DNA from: an uncultured Lachnospiraceae bacterium | GTDB taxonomy: Bacteria > Bacillota > Clostridia > Lachnospirales > Lachnospiraceae | NCBI GenBank assembly: GCA_910579615.1 | Contig: CAJTUA010000010.1 | Coordinates: 62,001-126,000 of the forward strand | Reading direction: 5' to 3' | Length of the DNA: 64,000 nucleotides | Part shown: one piece after another, positions 6,944 through 16,516 of the stretch | Layout of the letters: each line of letters opens with the position of its first letter | Numbering within the stretch: position 1 is the stretch's first letter | Notes under the pieces: generated by a model | The model's database searches: none | What the model saw: only the letters and a program-made list of their open reading frames with translations | Told to the model about the DNA's origin: nothing | Program-made: the position numbers and the translations under genes

Positions 6944-8770
6944 TTATTGCGGCGTTACGATAACCGTCATTTTAAATACCGCGGCGGTATAATTCGTTTT
7001 TTCTGCCGTAATCTCTATCTCATAAGTATTTGTTCCGCTCGTGTTATAAGCAGGTGCCACGAAGGTAATTTTCCCCCCGGAAACCGAGAGTTTGGAATCC
7101 GCCGGGAGCGTTGATTTTGCTGCTTTCATGACCGCGTCTGTAATCTGTGTTTTTCCCTGCTCCACACTGTAGAGCAATTCAACATTACTTCCCGCACTCC
7201 ACGTTCCGCTGTCCTTGCCAAAGCCCTGGCCTGATACGGTAATCTCAAGCGGCGGCAGCCATGATGTGGAAATGGAATTGGAGGAAGGAAGCCTTGCAGG
7301 GGTGATTGTGCCATCTTTTGCCTTCACTTCCTTTGTGCCGGACTCACGAATCAGCACTGCCTTCGCGTCCGCCTTTAATGTCACAACAGTCGGCTTTTTC
7401 GCATCCGCTTTCACCGTTTTCCATTTTTTCCCCTGGTCAACCGAATAGTCAAAATTCCCGCCCACTGCGGTTAATTCCACACCTTTTTCGACATTTCTGT
7501 AGGTTAGGTAAATCGTAGACACGGAACCTAGAATCTTATCTTCTTTTTCTACCTTCGTCACCTTCGTCGCCGCCGGAATTGTAACAAAAGTCGGCTGGGA
7601 AGCTGGCTTCGTCACTTTCCCGTCCTTTTCCACTGCCTTGGTGCGCGCAATGATAGAAAAGCCTTCCTTCTCAAGTACCGCGGTCTTCTCCTCCGCCGTC
7701 AGGATTCCCCCGACATTCGGGATGGCAAGGAGTTCTGACGGTGTCAGCTTTGCTGCCGCCCCGGTTCCATATGTGATCCAGACATTGCTCTCTTTTCCTT
7801 TGGCGGATAGCTTAAATTCCACACCTTTTGGTATACTGAGGGTTCCATTGACATAGTCAAGCGCTACCTTCGGCGCTTTTGCAGCCGCAGAAATCTTAAC
7901 CTTCGCCTCCACGCCGGCCGGGGTGGTCAACGTCGCCTTCTTGCGGACCTGAATGGTGGTTCCCGCAATCGATGATGTCGTACCGTTATAATTGCGCAGA
8001 CTTTCCCACCGTGAACCATAGAGAGTTTTGTATTCATATTCATCAAGCTGTGGTGTGTTCGGTACCATCTCTTTCTTATCAATCGTGAACACACCGCCCG
8101 CATACTTGATGCTCGGTTTCTTTGGCTGAGGGTTAATCGCCACCACACCGGACACATTTAACGGATTGGCATCCCCATGAATCTGAATATATTGCATGCT
8201 TGTCGCTTTTAAGAACGACATGTCAATCCGGACAGTTCTTGAGACCTGGGTTGTCTGGGTCGGCCGGACTGCCAATTCCGACAAATCATACATGTACTGT
8301 GTTGACGGCGAATAAGTAATGGTGTCCTTTGACTTCTTCGCCTTCATTATCTCAAGCACAATATACTTATCTTTTGGTCCTACCGTCAGCCATGCTACAT
8401 AATTTGTATAGTCAAGTGTAATGATTGGCCTTGCCCCGTCCGCCGTCACAAGAAGCGCCGGAGCTGGCGTTGGTGTCACAGTAACCACGACCGGGGGGTT
8501 CAGATAGTTTGGCACCACAGTTCCCGGAACCGGGGTCGATGCTGCCGCTGCCGCGTCAGTGGTTGTCGTACCCGTTGCCGGGGTTATGGTATCCGCCGCC
8601 GGGGTTACCCCGTTATCCTGCATAACTGGCGATGCCCCTGGCACCGGTACTGCCGACATTGCCATATCTTCTCCTGATGCAGTTTCCTGCGCCAAAGCCT
8701 CTGTTCCGCCCCCGATAAGCATAACTACCAAAATAAAAACAGCAAGTATGATTTTCTGGTAACATTTCAT
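6944..8770 (-). CDS. Secreted protein with Thr/Pro-rich linker and beta-rich repeats
   Basis: A 608-residue exported protein. Residues 1-27 form a signal peptide (ILAVFILVVMLIGGG core, ALAQE cleavage region). Residues 30-110 are a low-complexity Ala/Thr/Pro/Val linker with PVPG and TPTPAP motifs. The remainder contains several comparable beta-rich segments of about 90-100 residues with recurring elements such as SIKYAGGVFTIDKK, ALDYVNGTLSIPKG and GKKWKTVKADAKK, suggesting degenerate tandem Ig-like or fibronectin-like domains. No LPXTG, SLH or catalytic motif was seen. It is the last gene before the operon terminator, right behind a fliT-like gene, so a surface role tied to motility is possible but unproven. 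Confidence 0.7.
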   Translation of the reverse strand: MKCYQKIILAVFILVVMLIGGGTEALAQETASGEDMAMSAVPVPGASPVMQDNGVTPAADTITPATGTTTTDAAAAASTPVPGTVVPNYLNPPVVVTVTPTPAPALLVTADGARPIITLDYTNYVAWLTVGPKDKYIVLEIMKAKKSKDTITYSPSTQYMYDLSELAVRPTQTTQVSRTVRIDMSFLKATSMQYIQIHGDANPLNVSGVVAINPQPKKPSIKYAGGVFTIDKKEMVPNTPQLDEYEYKTLYGSRWESLRNYNGTTSSIAGTTIQVRKKATLTTPAGVEAKVKISAAAKAPKVALDYVNGTLSIPKGVEFKLSAKGKESNVWITYGTGAAAKLTPSELLAIPNVGGILTAEEKTAVLEKEGFSIIARTKAVEKDGKVTKPASQPTFVTIPAATKVTKVEKEDKILGSVSTIYLTYRNVEKGVELTAVGGNFDYSVDQGKKWKTVKADAKKPTVVTLKADAKAVLIRESGTKEVKAKDGTITPARLPSSNSISTSWLPPLEITVSGQGFGKDSGTWSAGSNVELLYSVEQGKTQITDAVMKAAKSTLPADSKLSVSGGKITFVAPAYNTSGTNTYEIEITAEKTNYTAAVFKMTVIVTPQ

Positions 8771-8794
8771 TTCACTTCACTCCTCTCCACTACT

Positions 8795-9286
8795 CTAACT
8801 TTTCTTATCCATAAAATAAGCATCTGCCTTCCCGCCGGAGGACATTGATTTGTAATAATTGGATACTGTCCGGTTGCTGACATTGAAGTTCTTAATCTGC
8901 TGCCTCCGGCTGTTGAAATAAATCTCCAATTTCACCCGGTTTTTCTGTTCGAGCGACCGGATGCGCATCGCTTTCTCTGTCACTTCCCCAATCAGGCGCT
9001 GCATATTCTCCACCGGGGTGCGGTAACGCTCTTTGTTCGCAATCACTTCATCCTTAATCCGCGCGAAAATCTGCTCAAAGCCCTGGTCATACTGAGCCAG
9101 CTTTTCAATGTGCTCCTCTTTGCGCTGCAAGGTGCCATCAAACGCTTCCTCCGAAAACGGATCCGTGTCAAGAATTGCTTCCTGCTCCCTCGTCTCTTCA
9201 TAAATCTTTGTCAAAAGCTCATCCTTGCACATAAGACATTTCTCCAACATCTCAAGCTGTGTCAAAACCGAATCTCCTGTTCCCAT
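8795..9286 (-). CDS. FliT/FlgN-like flagellar export chaperone
   Basis: A 163-residue, mostly helical protein with AAGGAGG upstream of MGTGDS. The helices (LEMLEKCLMCKDELLTKIYE, then several heptad-like stretches to about residue 130) and the polar C-terminus fit the small helical flagellar chaperones. FliT/FlgN proteins hold late export substrates in the cytoplasm before secretion. It follows fliS on the same strand, the common place for fliT, but a hairpin terminator separates them. Sequence similarity in this family is low, so the exact name is uncertain. Confidence 0.6.
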   Translation of the reverse strand: MGTGDSVLTQLEMLEKCLMCKDELLTKIYEETREQEAILDTDPFSEEAFDGTLQRKEEHIEKLAQYDQGFEQIFARIKDEVIANKERYRTPVENMQRLIGEVTEKAMRIRSLEQKNRVKLEIYFNSRRQQIKNFNVSNRTVSNYYKSMSSGGKADAYFMDKKS

Positions 9287-9391
9287 ATCCGCCTCCTTCC
9301 TGTGCGGCAGCAAGCCAAAGTCTTTCTCCCGCCCTGTCCACATGTGCCTTACACACAGAAGACAAAATCATTATATACATTTGATTATAGC

Positions 9392-9423
9392 AGAAAAAGG
9401 CTTTTTATAAAAGCCTTTTTCTA
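9392..9423. terminator. Hairpin with T-runs on both strands between fliS and the fliT-like gene
   Basis: AAAAAGGCTTTT pairs with AAAAGCCTTTTT around a short loop. Both strands carry a T-run after the stem. On the minus strand it would attenuate transcription between fliS and the fliT-like gene. Confidence 0.6.
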
Positions 9424-9437
9424 TTTTCCCTATTTTG

Positions 9438-9824
9438 TTATTTCACATACATCTTATTGGCACGCATAACCTCTTTCCATGTGTCGCGCATATCGCGGAT
9501 ATAATTCAATGCATCCTCGACAATGTCTTTGTCCTTGCGGATATTTGCCTCCACCAGTCTGCGGTATATGTAGTCGTAAATCAACTCGAAATCCTTCGCA
9601 ACCGGATACTTAAAATCCAGTGTCCCGCGAAATTCCATAATGATTTTCTGTGCCTTTAAGAGATTCTCATTCGCCTTGTTGATGTCCTTATTTTCAATCG
9701 CGTATATCGCCTTGTTGCAAAACTTGATCGCTCCTTCATACAGCATCAGCGTCAATTCTGCCGGCGAAGCAGTGTTCACCTTAATTCCCTGATAAGCTGC
9801 TGCAATGTTTGTATTTGGTGCCAT
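9438..9824 (-). CDS. fliS: Flagellin export chaperone FliS
   Basis: Binds the C-terminus of newly made flagellin in the cytoplasm and keeps it unpolymerised for export. The 128-residue product has the family pattern AAAYQGIKVNTASPAELTLM followed by LYEGAIKFCNKA, then four helices ending in RDTWKEVM. AAGGAGG precedes the chosen start MAPNTN; the longer frame adds ten residues without an RBS. It lies directly downstream of fliD. Confidence 0.95.
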   Translation of the reverse strand: MAPNTNIAAAYQGIKVNTASPAELTLMLYEGAIKFCNKAIYAIENKDINKANENLLKAQKIIMEFRGTLDFKYPVAKDFELIYDYIYRRLVEANIRKDKDIVEDALNYIRDMRDTWKEVMRANKMYVK

Positions 9825-9995
9825 AACATTAACCTCCTTGTCCTTGTTATCCACTGCTTAAAGCGGAGGATGGCTTCTCCTCCCGCTCGCCTGGTTCCAT
9901 GCCGCCGATACGGTGAACTTCCGCACGCGCAAAACGCGTATCGGCATCTCACCCTAACCTGTATTTCACGCATATACCCTGCGCCCGAAATCAAA

Positions 9996-11570
9996 TCACA
10001 TTGAACTGCCACCAAACAAAGAAGCAATGGAGCTTGACTGCGAATTCAGCTGGGACATTGCCTTTTCCATCGCGGTGAACTGCTTGTAATAGCGGTCCTC
10101 CATCGCAGAAAGCTTATCCTCCATCGTGCTTAACTCTTTCTTATATTTGGTTAAATCGGTCTTGAATTTTTTATCTTCATAGAATGTGAGCGCGCTGCTG
10201 TTCGTCGTAGATTTCATCTTATCACCGAACGTCGCATACAGCTTGCTTGAAAGTTCCGAAACGATTGTCATGACCATATCCGGGTCTTCCTCAATCGCCG
10301 CCCTGAGCTTATCCTCTTTTCCGGAGGCCGTCTCATCGTCCGCATCCCCGTAAATATGGAGTTTCCCTTTTTCCGTATAATCGGTTGACATGATGCCAAG
10401 CGAGGAAAGGGAATATTTCTTACCGTTGTACTCCACAGAACCTGTCATTGTTGTCTTCATGGCACTTAGGAGGGAATTTACCGTACTGTCACGGCGCAGC
10501 AGGGAATCCTTGATTTTCTTTTCCCACTTCTCGATATCCTCATCGTTCATCGCCTCGCGCTGGTCGCTTGTGAGCGGCTCGTAACCGTAGGAGGAATCTG
10601 CGTAGTAGGCATCATTTAATTCGCCGAGCAGTTCATTGTAATCCTTGATAAAAGTCTTTACCGTATCATAAACTGCATCCGTATCCTTCGTCACATTGAT
10701 GGAAATTTCATCCTCCCCGGTAACCGCATTCAGCTCAAGATTTAAGCCATTTACATTGACTTCATTGCTGCTGTTTACCAGTTTCGCGCCATTCAGGTAA
10801 ATGACGCTGTTGGAAGCTTCCTTCAGTGTAAATAGATTTTCATCAACGGCATCGTACTCTATCGAACCGTCATCATTTTTCTTGTACGTCACTTCACCGA
10901 GCCCAAGCGCCCCAAGCGCCTCCCCGTCCATGCCGCTCTTTGATGTCGATGTAAGGCTGAATGCATTGTCCACGCCGCTGCCCCCTGCGCTCAGGAAGAA
11001 ACGCTTCTGCGTGGTATCATAGTTTGCGCTCAATCCCGCGTCGCGGCACGCCTGCAGGAAATCGTTGACCGTCGTATCCGCCGTGACATCCAAATCCACT
11101 TTCTTGTCACCCGAAGCAATCGTAATCGTGGACTCCTCGCCCGCGTTTACGCTGATGCCGAGCTGGGAAAGCTTTGTTGAACCGGAAACTGTAATTTTTT
11201 TGCCATCCGCATCCTCCACGGAGTCGAGCGCCCCACCCGTCACATGCTGGGCGCTTGCAAGCTGCTCCACCTTTACCTTGTGGGTTCCGTAAACTGCACT
11301 GTTGCCCGAAATAGAAGCCTTCACTTTCGATTCGTCCGAAGAAGAAACTTTCTTTGCCTGATAGCTTCCCTGCAGCCTCGCCTTCGAGAGTGAACCGGTA
11401 TAAAAACTGTAAAGCTTTTTGTTCAGGTCCTGCCACTTTTCCGTTTTCCACTCATGCTTTGTAATCTTATTTTCAATCTTGGTCTTTTTCTGGCTCTGCG
11501 CGGCCATCAATTCTTTGATAATGCTCTCGGTATCAAGACCAGATACCAAGCCCGACATTCTAATTGGCAT
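9996..11570 (-). CDS. fliD: Flagellar filament capping protein FliD
   Basis: Forms the cap at the filament tip under which flagellin subunits insert. The 524-residue product starts MPIRMSGLVSGLDTESIIKE, the usual FliD N-terminus, has a coiled N-terminal region (about 25-65), a beta-rich middle, and a C-terminal helical region ending in MEKAMSQLNSQSSSIAS. The first methionine of the open frame is four codons upstream; MPIRM is favoured because GGGGG lies before it. It sits between flaG and fliS, the standard order. Confidence 0.95.
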   Translation of the reverse strand: MPIRMSGLVSGLDTESIIKELMAAQSQKKTKIENKITKHEWKTEKWQDLNKKLYSFYTGSLSKARLQGSYQAKKVSSSDESKVKASISGNSAVYGTHKVKVEQLASAQHVTGGALDSVEDADGKKITVSGSTKLSQLGISVNAGEESTITIASGDKKVDLDVTADTTVNDFLQACRDAGLSANYDTTQKRFFLSAGGSGVDNAFSLTSTSKSGMDGEALGALGLGEVTYKKNDDGSIEYDAVDENLFTLKEASNSVIYLNGAKLVNSSNEVNVNGLNLELNAVTGEDEISINVTKDTDAVYDTVKTFIKDYNELLGELNDAYYADSSYGYEPLTSDQREAMNDEDIEKWEKKIKDSLLRRDSTVNSLLSAMKTTMTGSVEYNGKKYSLSSLGIMSTDYTEKGKLHIYGDADDETASGKEDKLRAAIEEDPDMVMTIVSELSSKLYATFGDKMKSTTNSSALTFYEDKKFKTDLTKYKKELSTMEDKLSAMEDRYYKQFTAMEKAMSQLNSQSSSIASLFGGSSM

Positions 11571-11617
11571 AATTACCCCCATTCCGCCGCTTTTTGCGGC
11601 TTTATGCTGACGGCACC

Positions 11618-12040
11618 CTATCTGTGCTCATCTACAATAATTCCTGCCAGCTCCCACATTTTCTCAACCATCTCAAGCGTTTCTTCCGGCGGAATTTCAC
11701 GGATGACCTCATCCGTCTCCTTATCGAGGACCTTGATGGAAATTCTCTTTGTCGCCTCATGGTAGGAGAACTCGCACTTCGTGCTCGCATGCTTTTGTTT
11801 TAAGCGGTTGTTTGCCTGGTTTACCGCATCCTTCACACGATTTGCATTCTTCTCCGAATCCTTGCCCTGATTGGCTGACCCATTTCCGGTTTCGCTTCCA
11901 TTCGTTACCGGAATCGGCTGGGTTTCGACTGCTGGCACCTTATCAATACTTGTCGTTACTGGCTCCGCTTTCACCGTTCTTTCTACAGGCTGCTTTATTG
12001 CCTCATATGACGCAACGGAACTGATTGCTGAAATTGCCAT
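11618..12040 (-). CDS. flaG: FlaG family flagellar protein
   Basis: A 140-residue protein. The first 75 residues are low-complexity and polar; the conserved FlaG domain follows with CEFSYHEATKRISIKVLDKE and EVIREIPPEETLEMVEKM. FlaG proteins are encoded before fliD and affect filament length. GGGAGG lies upstream of MAISAI. A sigma-28-like promoter lies about 80-105 bp upstream, so flaG-fliD-fliS may also be expressed separately from the upstream genes. Confidence 0.9.
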   Translation of the reverse strand: MAISAISSVASYEAIKQPVERTVKAEPVTTSIDKVPAVETQPIPVTNGSETGNGSANQGKDSEKNANRVKDAVNQANNRLKQKHASTKCEFSYHEATKRISIKVLDKETDEVIREIPPEETLEMVEKMWELAGIIVDEHR

Positions 12041-12119
12041 AACTACACCTCCCTGTGATTTTGTATTCATTTTGATTTTTCTGCCTTTTTTCTATCTGGC
12101 ATTTTGTTTTTCTGCTTAT

Positions 12120-12147
12120 TTATCGGCGCTTTTCGCTGAATTATTTA
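12120..12147 (-). promoter_or_regulatory. Sigma-28 (SigD/FliA) type promoter before flaG
   Basis: On the minus strand TAAA (12147-12144) and a perfect GCCGATAA (12127-12120) are separated by 16 bases, one more than consensus. It lies between csrA and flaG. Confidence 0.6.
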
Positions 12148-12172
12148 GTGTTTTTCTTATTTTTTTCAAATT

Positions 12173-12391
12173 TTAGAGCAGCTGCTCAAGTGCCTTGGCC
12201 GTAATGCCCTCGCCCACCGCTTCCCTGTTGGACTGCTGTATCTGTAAGTACAGCTCCCTGCGGTAAATCGGAACACTCTTTGGCGCGTTCACACCAATCT
12301 TAACCTGGTCCCCTTTAATCTCCAAAACGGTTATTTCAATATCGTTTCCAAGCATGATGGATTCGTTCACTTTTCTTGAAAGGGCTAACAT
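12173..12391 (-). CDS. csrA: Carbon storage regulator CsrA
   Basis: A 72-residue RNA-binding translational regulator. It begins MLALSRKVNESIMLGNDIEI and contains the conserved GVNAPKSVPIYRREL segment with the RNA-contacting Arg. In Gram-positive flagellates CsrA represses flagellin translation and is sequestered by FliW. Here fliW is the immediate upstream gene and the two reading frames overlap by seven bases, which fits that partner switch. AGGAGGGG precedes the start. Confidence 0.96.
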   Translation of the reverse strand: MLALSRKVNESIMLGNDIEITVLEIKGDQVKIGVNAPKSVPIYRRELYLQIQQSNREAVGEGITAKALEQLL

Positions 12392-12858
12392 GTTTTCCCC
12401 TCCTTTTCCTGCTTCGCCTTTGCAAAACGCTCATAGACCGGATATTTTACGATATAATCCGGGTTTTCCGCAACAATCTGGCAACCCTTCCTGGTATCCG
12501 CATTGATTACGATTGGTGCTTTTAAATTTGCTGTCATTTTTGTGAGGTCCTTCGGTACCGTCAGCGTAATAAAAATTATCTGGTTTTCCTCTGTCAGTTC
12601 ACCAATCCCGGCAAGCAGCTCATCCTCGACGAGCGGATTGTAATCCTCCCTCACAACCAGCGGGTTGATGACCGGCAGCGCAAGCTCCTGTTCATCCAGG
12701 CTTTGCAGCCATGAAATCACCGGGCGTTCGCCGGATTCATTGTTGTAAAGAATTGTATACCGCTTACAGCCCTCAAATCCCATAATGCCATTGTCAAATG
12801 TCAGAACCTTGTCCTCGGCAAGATCAATCTCACCGAAATGTTTTGTCTTTACAATCAT
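12385..12858 (-). CDS. fliW: Flagellar assembly factor FliW
   Basis: Protein antagonist of CsrA that also binds flagellin, coupling flagellin secretion to its translation. The 157-residue product has the family landmarks TFDNGIMGFEGCKRYTIL, LPVINPLVVREDYNP and PIVINADTRKGCQIV. It is followed by csrA with a seven-base overlap. About 190 bp separates it from flgL, and that stretch contains an AT-poor hairpin but no gene. Confidence 0.95.
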   Translation of the reverse strand: MIVKTKHFGEIDLAEDKVLTFDNGIMGFEGCKRYTILYNNESGERPVISWLQSLDEQELALPVINPLVVREDYNPLVEDELLAGIGELTEENQIIFITLTVPKDLTKMTANLKAPIVINADTRKGCQIVAENPDYIVKYPVYERFAKAKQEKEGKTC

Positions 12859-13049
12859 ATTTCCTCACATTCTGCCGCTGATGGACGGCGTTTGATTCCA
12901 GGGGCGCACACGCGAAAGGGAATATCCTGCAAACCGCTGACAGTAAAATGAGAATGAACCTTTGCCGGAATCCATTCTCATCCCACCGTCTGAAAAGAAG
13001 CATCCACAAAACCTTCCGCCAGACTCCCACCTTGCTTTTACCGGTTATT

Positions 13050-14582
13050 TTATAAAAAGTCAAGCAATGTCGTCTGCATGGACTGTGCTGCCGCGGAGAG
13101 TGATGCATTGTAGATGGACTGCATCGCGCGGTAGCGAATAACGGTATCCACCATGTCTACATCCTCGTTGGAGGAAAGCAAATCCTCGAAATCCGTCTGC
13201 TCCTCCCCAAGCCTGCTCTCCGTCAGCTGCAGGCGCACGTAGCGCGAGCCAAGATCCGCAACGGCAACATTCACAACATCCTGCTGCTTCTCGATTTTTG
13301 TCAGGGCGTTGGAGAAAGCACTCTGCATCGCTTCCGTCTTCAATACGAGCTCCGTATTGACCATCTCGCGCATCTCCTTGAGCTTTTTCTCCTGCTCCGG
13401 CGTAATATTCTCATCCTTTAACATCTTATCAATCTCATCTAACTTTGCCTGCGTCGCGGTAACCACATTGACGGCGTTTAACACTTCATCAATCGTGCGC
13501 CCAATGTCATGCTGGATTGCGTCGCTGCCCTGTGTGTTAATCATTAGCTTCTGGTTAAAGTTAATCTCATACGAAATCTGTTGGTCTTCCTTTGTATATA
13601 CAATCGGTTCCTTGTCCTCATCCGTCAAATCCGTCACTGTGCAATTAAAATAATGCTCCGGCCTTAAGTCATTTTTTGCAAACTTGGTCTTTTCATAATT
13701 GACTTCGATGTCGCCGATATTCCTCCACTCATTGTAGACTTCTTCCGACAGGACAAGCTCACCGGTATCCGTAAGGTAGCGTATCCCGCTTTCCACCTGA
13801 TATGCACCCGGGTCGGTAGAAAGCATGGTCTCAATATCATCCGAGAAATCATCGTACTCAATATTTCCGTCCTCATCCCGCACCACATTTCCGTCCGCAT
13901 CCATCTGCGCCAAGCGGATTGTAAGATTGCCATCCTCCTCCGGGGAATCCACATTCCCATATGCCAGGCGGATACGGTACGACGTAATCATATTTGGTCT
14001 GTCCTCAATTTCAAACGCCTCCGGGTCATCCGGGTCGTACTCGTCAATCGGGCAATCGTTGATGCTCTTTTTGATAATGTCAATGCTCTCACCGCTAAAA
14101 TTCTCCGTAATCGCATATTTTTCATTGGACTGTGACTCAGAAAAAACAAGGCTTGTGTCCGTCTTATAGCCGGTAAATACATAGCGGCCTGCGTAATTTG
14201 TATCGCCCTCCTGGTATACCTGCCTCTTCAACTCGCCAAGGGTTTCCACAATGCTGTTGCGGTCCTGCGCGGTGAGCGTGTCGGTCGCGCCCTGCACACA
14301 ATATGTGTGCACTTGTGTGAGGATATCATTGATAACCGTCAGCGCGCTCTCGGTCACATCCATCCATGCCTTCGCATCCGGAATGTTTTTCTTGTAATAC
14401 TGGTTTAATTCTGATAAGTTCGTGCGCAATTTTAACGCGCGCACGGCGATAATCGGATCCTCGGATGGTCTTTGTATCTTCATACCCGTCGAATACTGCT
14501 GCTCCAGGGTTGCCAATGTGTTTTTATTCCCATTGATATTGTAGAGCATATTGTTTGTCATCATTCTGTTTGTAACTCTCAT
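13050..14582 (-). CDS. flgL: Flagellar hook-filament junction protein FlgL
   Basis: Second hook-filament junction protein, exported and assembled between FlgK and flagellin. The start MRVTNRMMTNNM is chosen on similarity and on GGAGG upstream; the open frame extends 21 codons further. N-terminal (about 1-140, LATLEQQYSTGMKIQRPSED) and C-terminal helices (ending SLSAAAQSMQTTLLDFL) are flagellin-like. At 510 residues it is much longer than the usual 300; the excess is an acidic central insertion (about 170-400, rich in Asp, Glu and Tyr). It follows two flgK genes. Confidence 0.92.
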   Translation of the reverse strand: MRVTNRMMTNNMLYNINGNKNTLATLEQQYSTGMKIQRPSEDPIIAVRALKLRTNLSELNQYYKKNIPDAKAWMDVTESALTVINDILTQVHTYCVQGATDTLTAQDRNSIVETLGELKRQVYQEGDTNYAGRYVFTGYKTDTSLVFSESQSNEKYAITENFSGESIDIIKKSINDCPIDEYDPDDPEAFEIEDRPNMITSYRIRLAYGNVDSPEEDGNLTIRLAQMDADGNVVRDEDGNIEYDDFSDDIETMLSTDPGAYQVESGIRYLTDTGELVLSEEVYNEWRNIGDIEVNYEKTKFAKNDLRPEHYFNCTVTDLTDEDKEPIVYTKEDQQISYEINFNQKLMINTQGSDAIQHDIGRTIDEVLNAVNVVTATQAKLDEIDKMLKDENITPEQEKKLKEMREMVNTELVLKTEAMQSAFSNALTKIEKQQDVVNVAVADLGSRYVRLQLTESRLGEEQTDFEDLLSSNEDVDMVDTVIRYRAMQSIYNASLSAAAQSMQTTLLDFL

Positions 14583-14600
14583 ACGCTGCCTCCACATTTT

Positions 14601-14633
14601 GATATGCTGTCTGAATTGCGCATCCGCCCTCCC
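14601..14633 (-). repeat. Decayed hairpin element before flgL
   Basis: The stretch resembles the junction of two element units: ATATGCTGTCTGAATTGCG then CATCCGCCCTCCC corresponds to the consensus ATATGCTGTTTTGAGTTCCG then CATATGCCCTCCC. It lies just upstream of the flgL ribosome binding site, where intact copies are found elsewhere. Confidence 0.5.
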
Positions 14634-14662
14634 GCTGCCGCACACGGCATAAGAGCTTCATG

Positions 14663-16501
14663 CTATGCTCCCATATAATTTATCAGTTTGTCATACATCT
14701 GGTTCATAATCGAAATCGCCTGCGAGGAAAGATTATACGCAAAACGGTAGCGGATTAAATTCATTGTCTCCTCCTCCGTATCAACACCGCTGACGGAAAG
14801 CCTCTGGTTTGTGACCGTCGCGCAGATATTTTCCTGGTTTTTGGCAAACTGTTCCGCCTTCGCTGCGTCAATGCCGATTTCCGCCACAAACGTCTGGAAA
14901 AACCCTTCCGCCGTTCCCTGCCGGAACAGCGAAGCATCCGATTTTAAACGGATAAGCAGCTGCGCAACATCCGCATTCTCGATGCCATCTGCAATCGAGG
15001 ATGCCGCCGCCACCTTTGACGGGTCATCAAAAATTGCGCTCGTCACTTTAAAATTCGCCGCCGTAAGCAGATAGTAGGAACCGTAGTTTACCTCATCGTC
15101 CTCCTCCAATTCCTTCGCCGAGGAACGGAAAATAATGCCGTCCTCCGCATCTTCCTCGGACTGCCCGAACACATAGTCCTTCCCGCTGACGACATCCGCG
15201 GCATTAAAGAAATCAAGTCCCTTTTCCGCATTCAAATCCTCGCCGGAGGTGTGCAGCTTATTGAATTCCCTTGAGAAAGTGCGCACAAACTCGTTTAACT
15301 GTGCCATATAGTACGGGATTCCTTTATAGTTGACATCGCGCCCGATGATGGCATCCGTCTCATCGTAATCGCTCACGACAAAAACATCTTCTGCCAGCTG
15401 GAATTCATACACATAACTGCCGTCATCATCCTGCGTTACCGTGAAGCCTGTATATTCGTATTTGTGATGCCCCACCGTAATCACACCTTCCGGGGCAATG
15501 TTGAGCTTCGTGACATCGTTCACATTCGTTGACCTTAAAGTAATGATATCATCGCCGTAGTTGGCTTCCGCCTTTCCGCGGAACGCCTCATTGTTATTGC
15601 CATCGCGCAGCTCAAACAGCGCGGCGAGCGTTCCGCCAAGCTTTGCGCTTGCGCTGTTAAACGGCTGCCCGCTCGTCCATTCCAGCTTATAAAGACCGTC
15701 AACATCCAACTGGTTCACCTTCTCATCCTGCGGAACGGCAATCAGCTGGTTGAACTCGTAGGTATCCACAAGCGTCTGCCCGTCAATCCTTATCACATAG
15801 CTGTTGATGCCGACACCCTGCCCGACAATGTTCTCCGTCACCGAGATATTGCAGATGGTGGAAAGCTCATCCACAAGCACATTCCTCTGGTCCCTCAAAT
15901 CATTTGCCGTACCGCCGTTTACCTCAAGCGTGTTAATCTGCTTTGTCAGCGAAGCTATCTGCTGCGCGTAGGAATTGATGCGGTCTGCCTGGTTCTTGAT
16001 TTCAAAATTGATATCCCTCTGGATGGAGTCGAGGCTCGTTGCAAGCGAATTGATATACTCGCACAGATTCTGCGCGAAATTTGTCACCTGTGTGCGGGTC
16101 GTAAGGCTTGACGGATTCTTCTCAAGCTCCTGTATGCTGTCAAACAAAGAGTTGTATGTCGTCGTAAAGCCCTCTAGCCTTATCTCGTTAAAATAGTTTT
16201 CCACTTCCGCCATATAGCGCTGCTTTGTCGAGTACTCCCCGCCCAGCGTATTGTTGCTGCGGTACTTTACGTCGTAATATTCTTCGCGTATCTGCACAAC
16301 GCCCGTCACGTCAACACCGCTGCCCACCATGCCATATGTGTGGTTTACGCGCAGGGCGCTGCTTGCTTCCTGCTCTACGACCTGCCTTGTATAGCCGTTT
16401 GTCTCCGTGTTCGAGATATTGTGCGCCGTGGTGGTAATCCCTCCCATCGAGGCGTACAGACCGGATTTTGATATCGATAACCCAAAAAATGTATTTGGCA
16501 T
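14663..16501 (-). CDS. flgK: Flagellar hook-associated protein FlgK (copy 2)
   Basis: First hook-filament junction protein. The 612-residue product starts MPNTFFGLSISKSGLYASMG and has GITTTAHNISNTETNGYTRQ, typical of FlgK, and ends in a helical domain with NLIRYRFAYNLSSQAISIMN. The middle part is beta-rich and acidic. AGGAGG precedes the start; a short hairpin element lies between it and the upstream flgK-type gene. It is the better match of the two tandem FlgK proteins for a canonical copy. Confidence 0.93.
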   Translation of the reverse strand: MPNTFFGLSISKSGLYASMGGITTTAHNISNTETNGYTRQVVEQEASSALRVNHTYGMVGSGVDVTGVVQIREEYYDVKYRSNNTLGGEYSTKQRYMAEVENYFNEIRLEGFTTTYNSLFDSIQELEKNPSSLTTRTQVTNFAQNLCEYINSLATSLDSIQRDINFEIKNQADRINSYAQQIASLTKQINTLEVNGGTANDLRDQRNVLVDELSTICNISVTENIVGQGVGINSYVIRIDGQTLVDTYEFNQLIAVPQDEKVNQLDVDGLYKLEWTSGQPFNSASAKLGGTLAALFELRDGNNNEAFRGKAEANYGDDIITLRSTNVNDVTKLNIAPEGVITVGHHKYEYTGFTVTQDDDGSYVYEFQLAEDVFVVSDYDETDAIIGRDVNYKGIPYYMAQLNEFVRTFSREFNKLHTSGEDLNAEKGLDFFNAADVVSGKDYVFGQSEEDAEDGIIFRSSAKELEEDDEVNYGSYYLLTAANFKVTSAIFDDPSKVAAASSIADGIENADVAQLLIRLKSDASLFRQGTAEGFFQTFVAEIGIDAAKAEQFAKNQENICATVTNQRLSVSGVDTEEETMNLIRYRFAYNLSSQAISIMNQMYDKLINYMGA

Positions 16502-16516
16502 ACAGTAATCCTCCTA

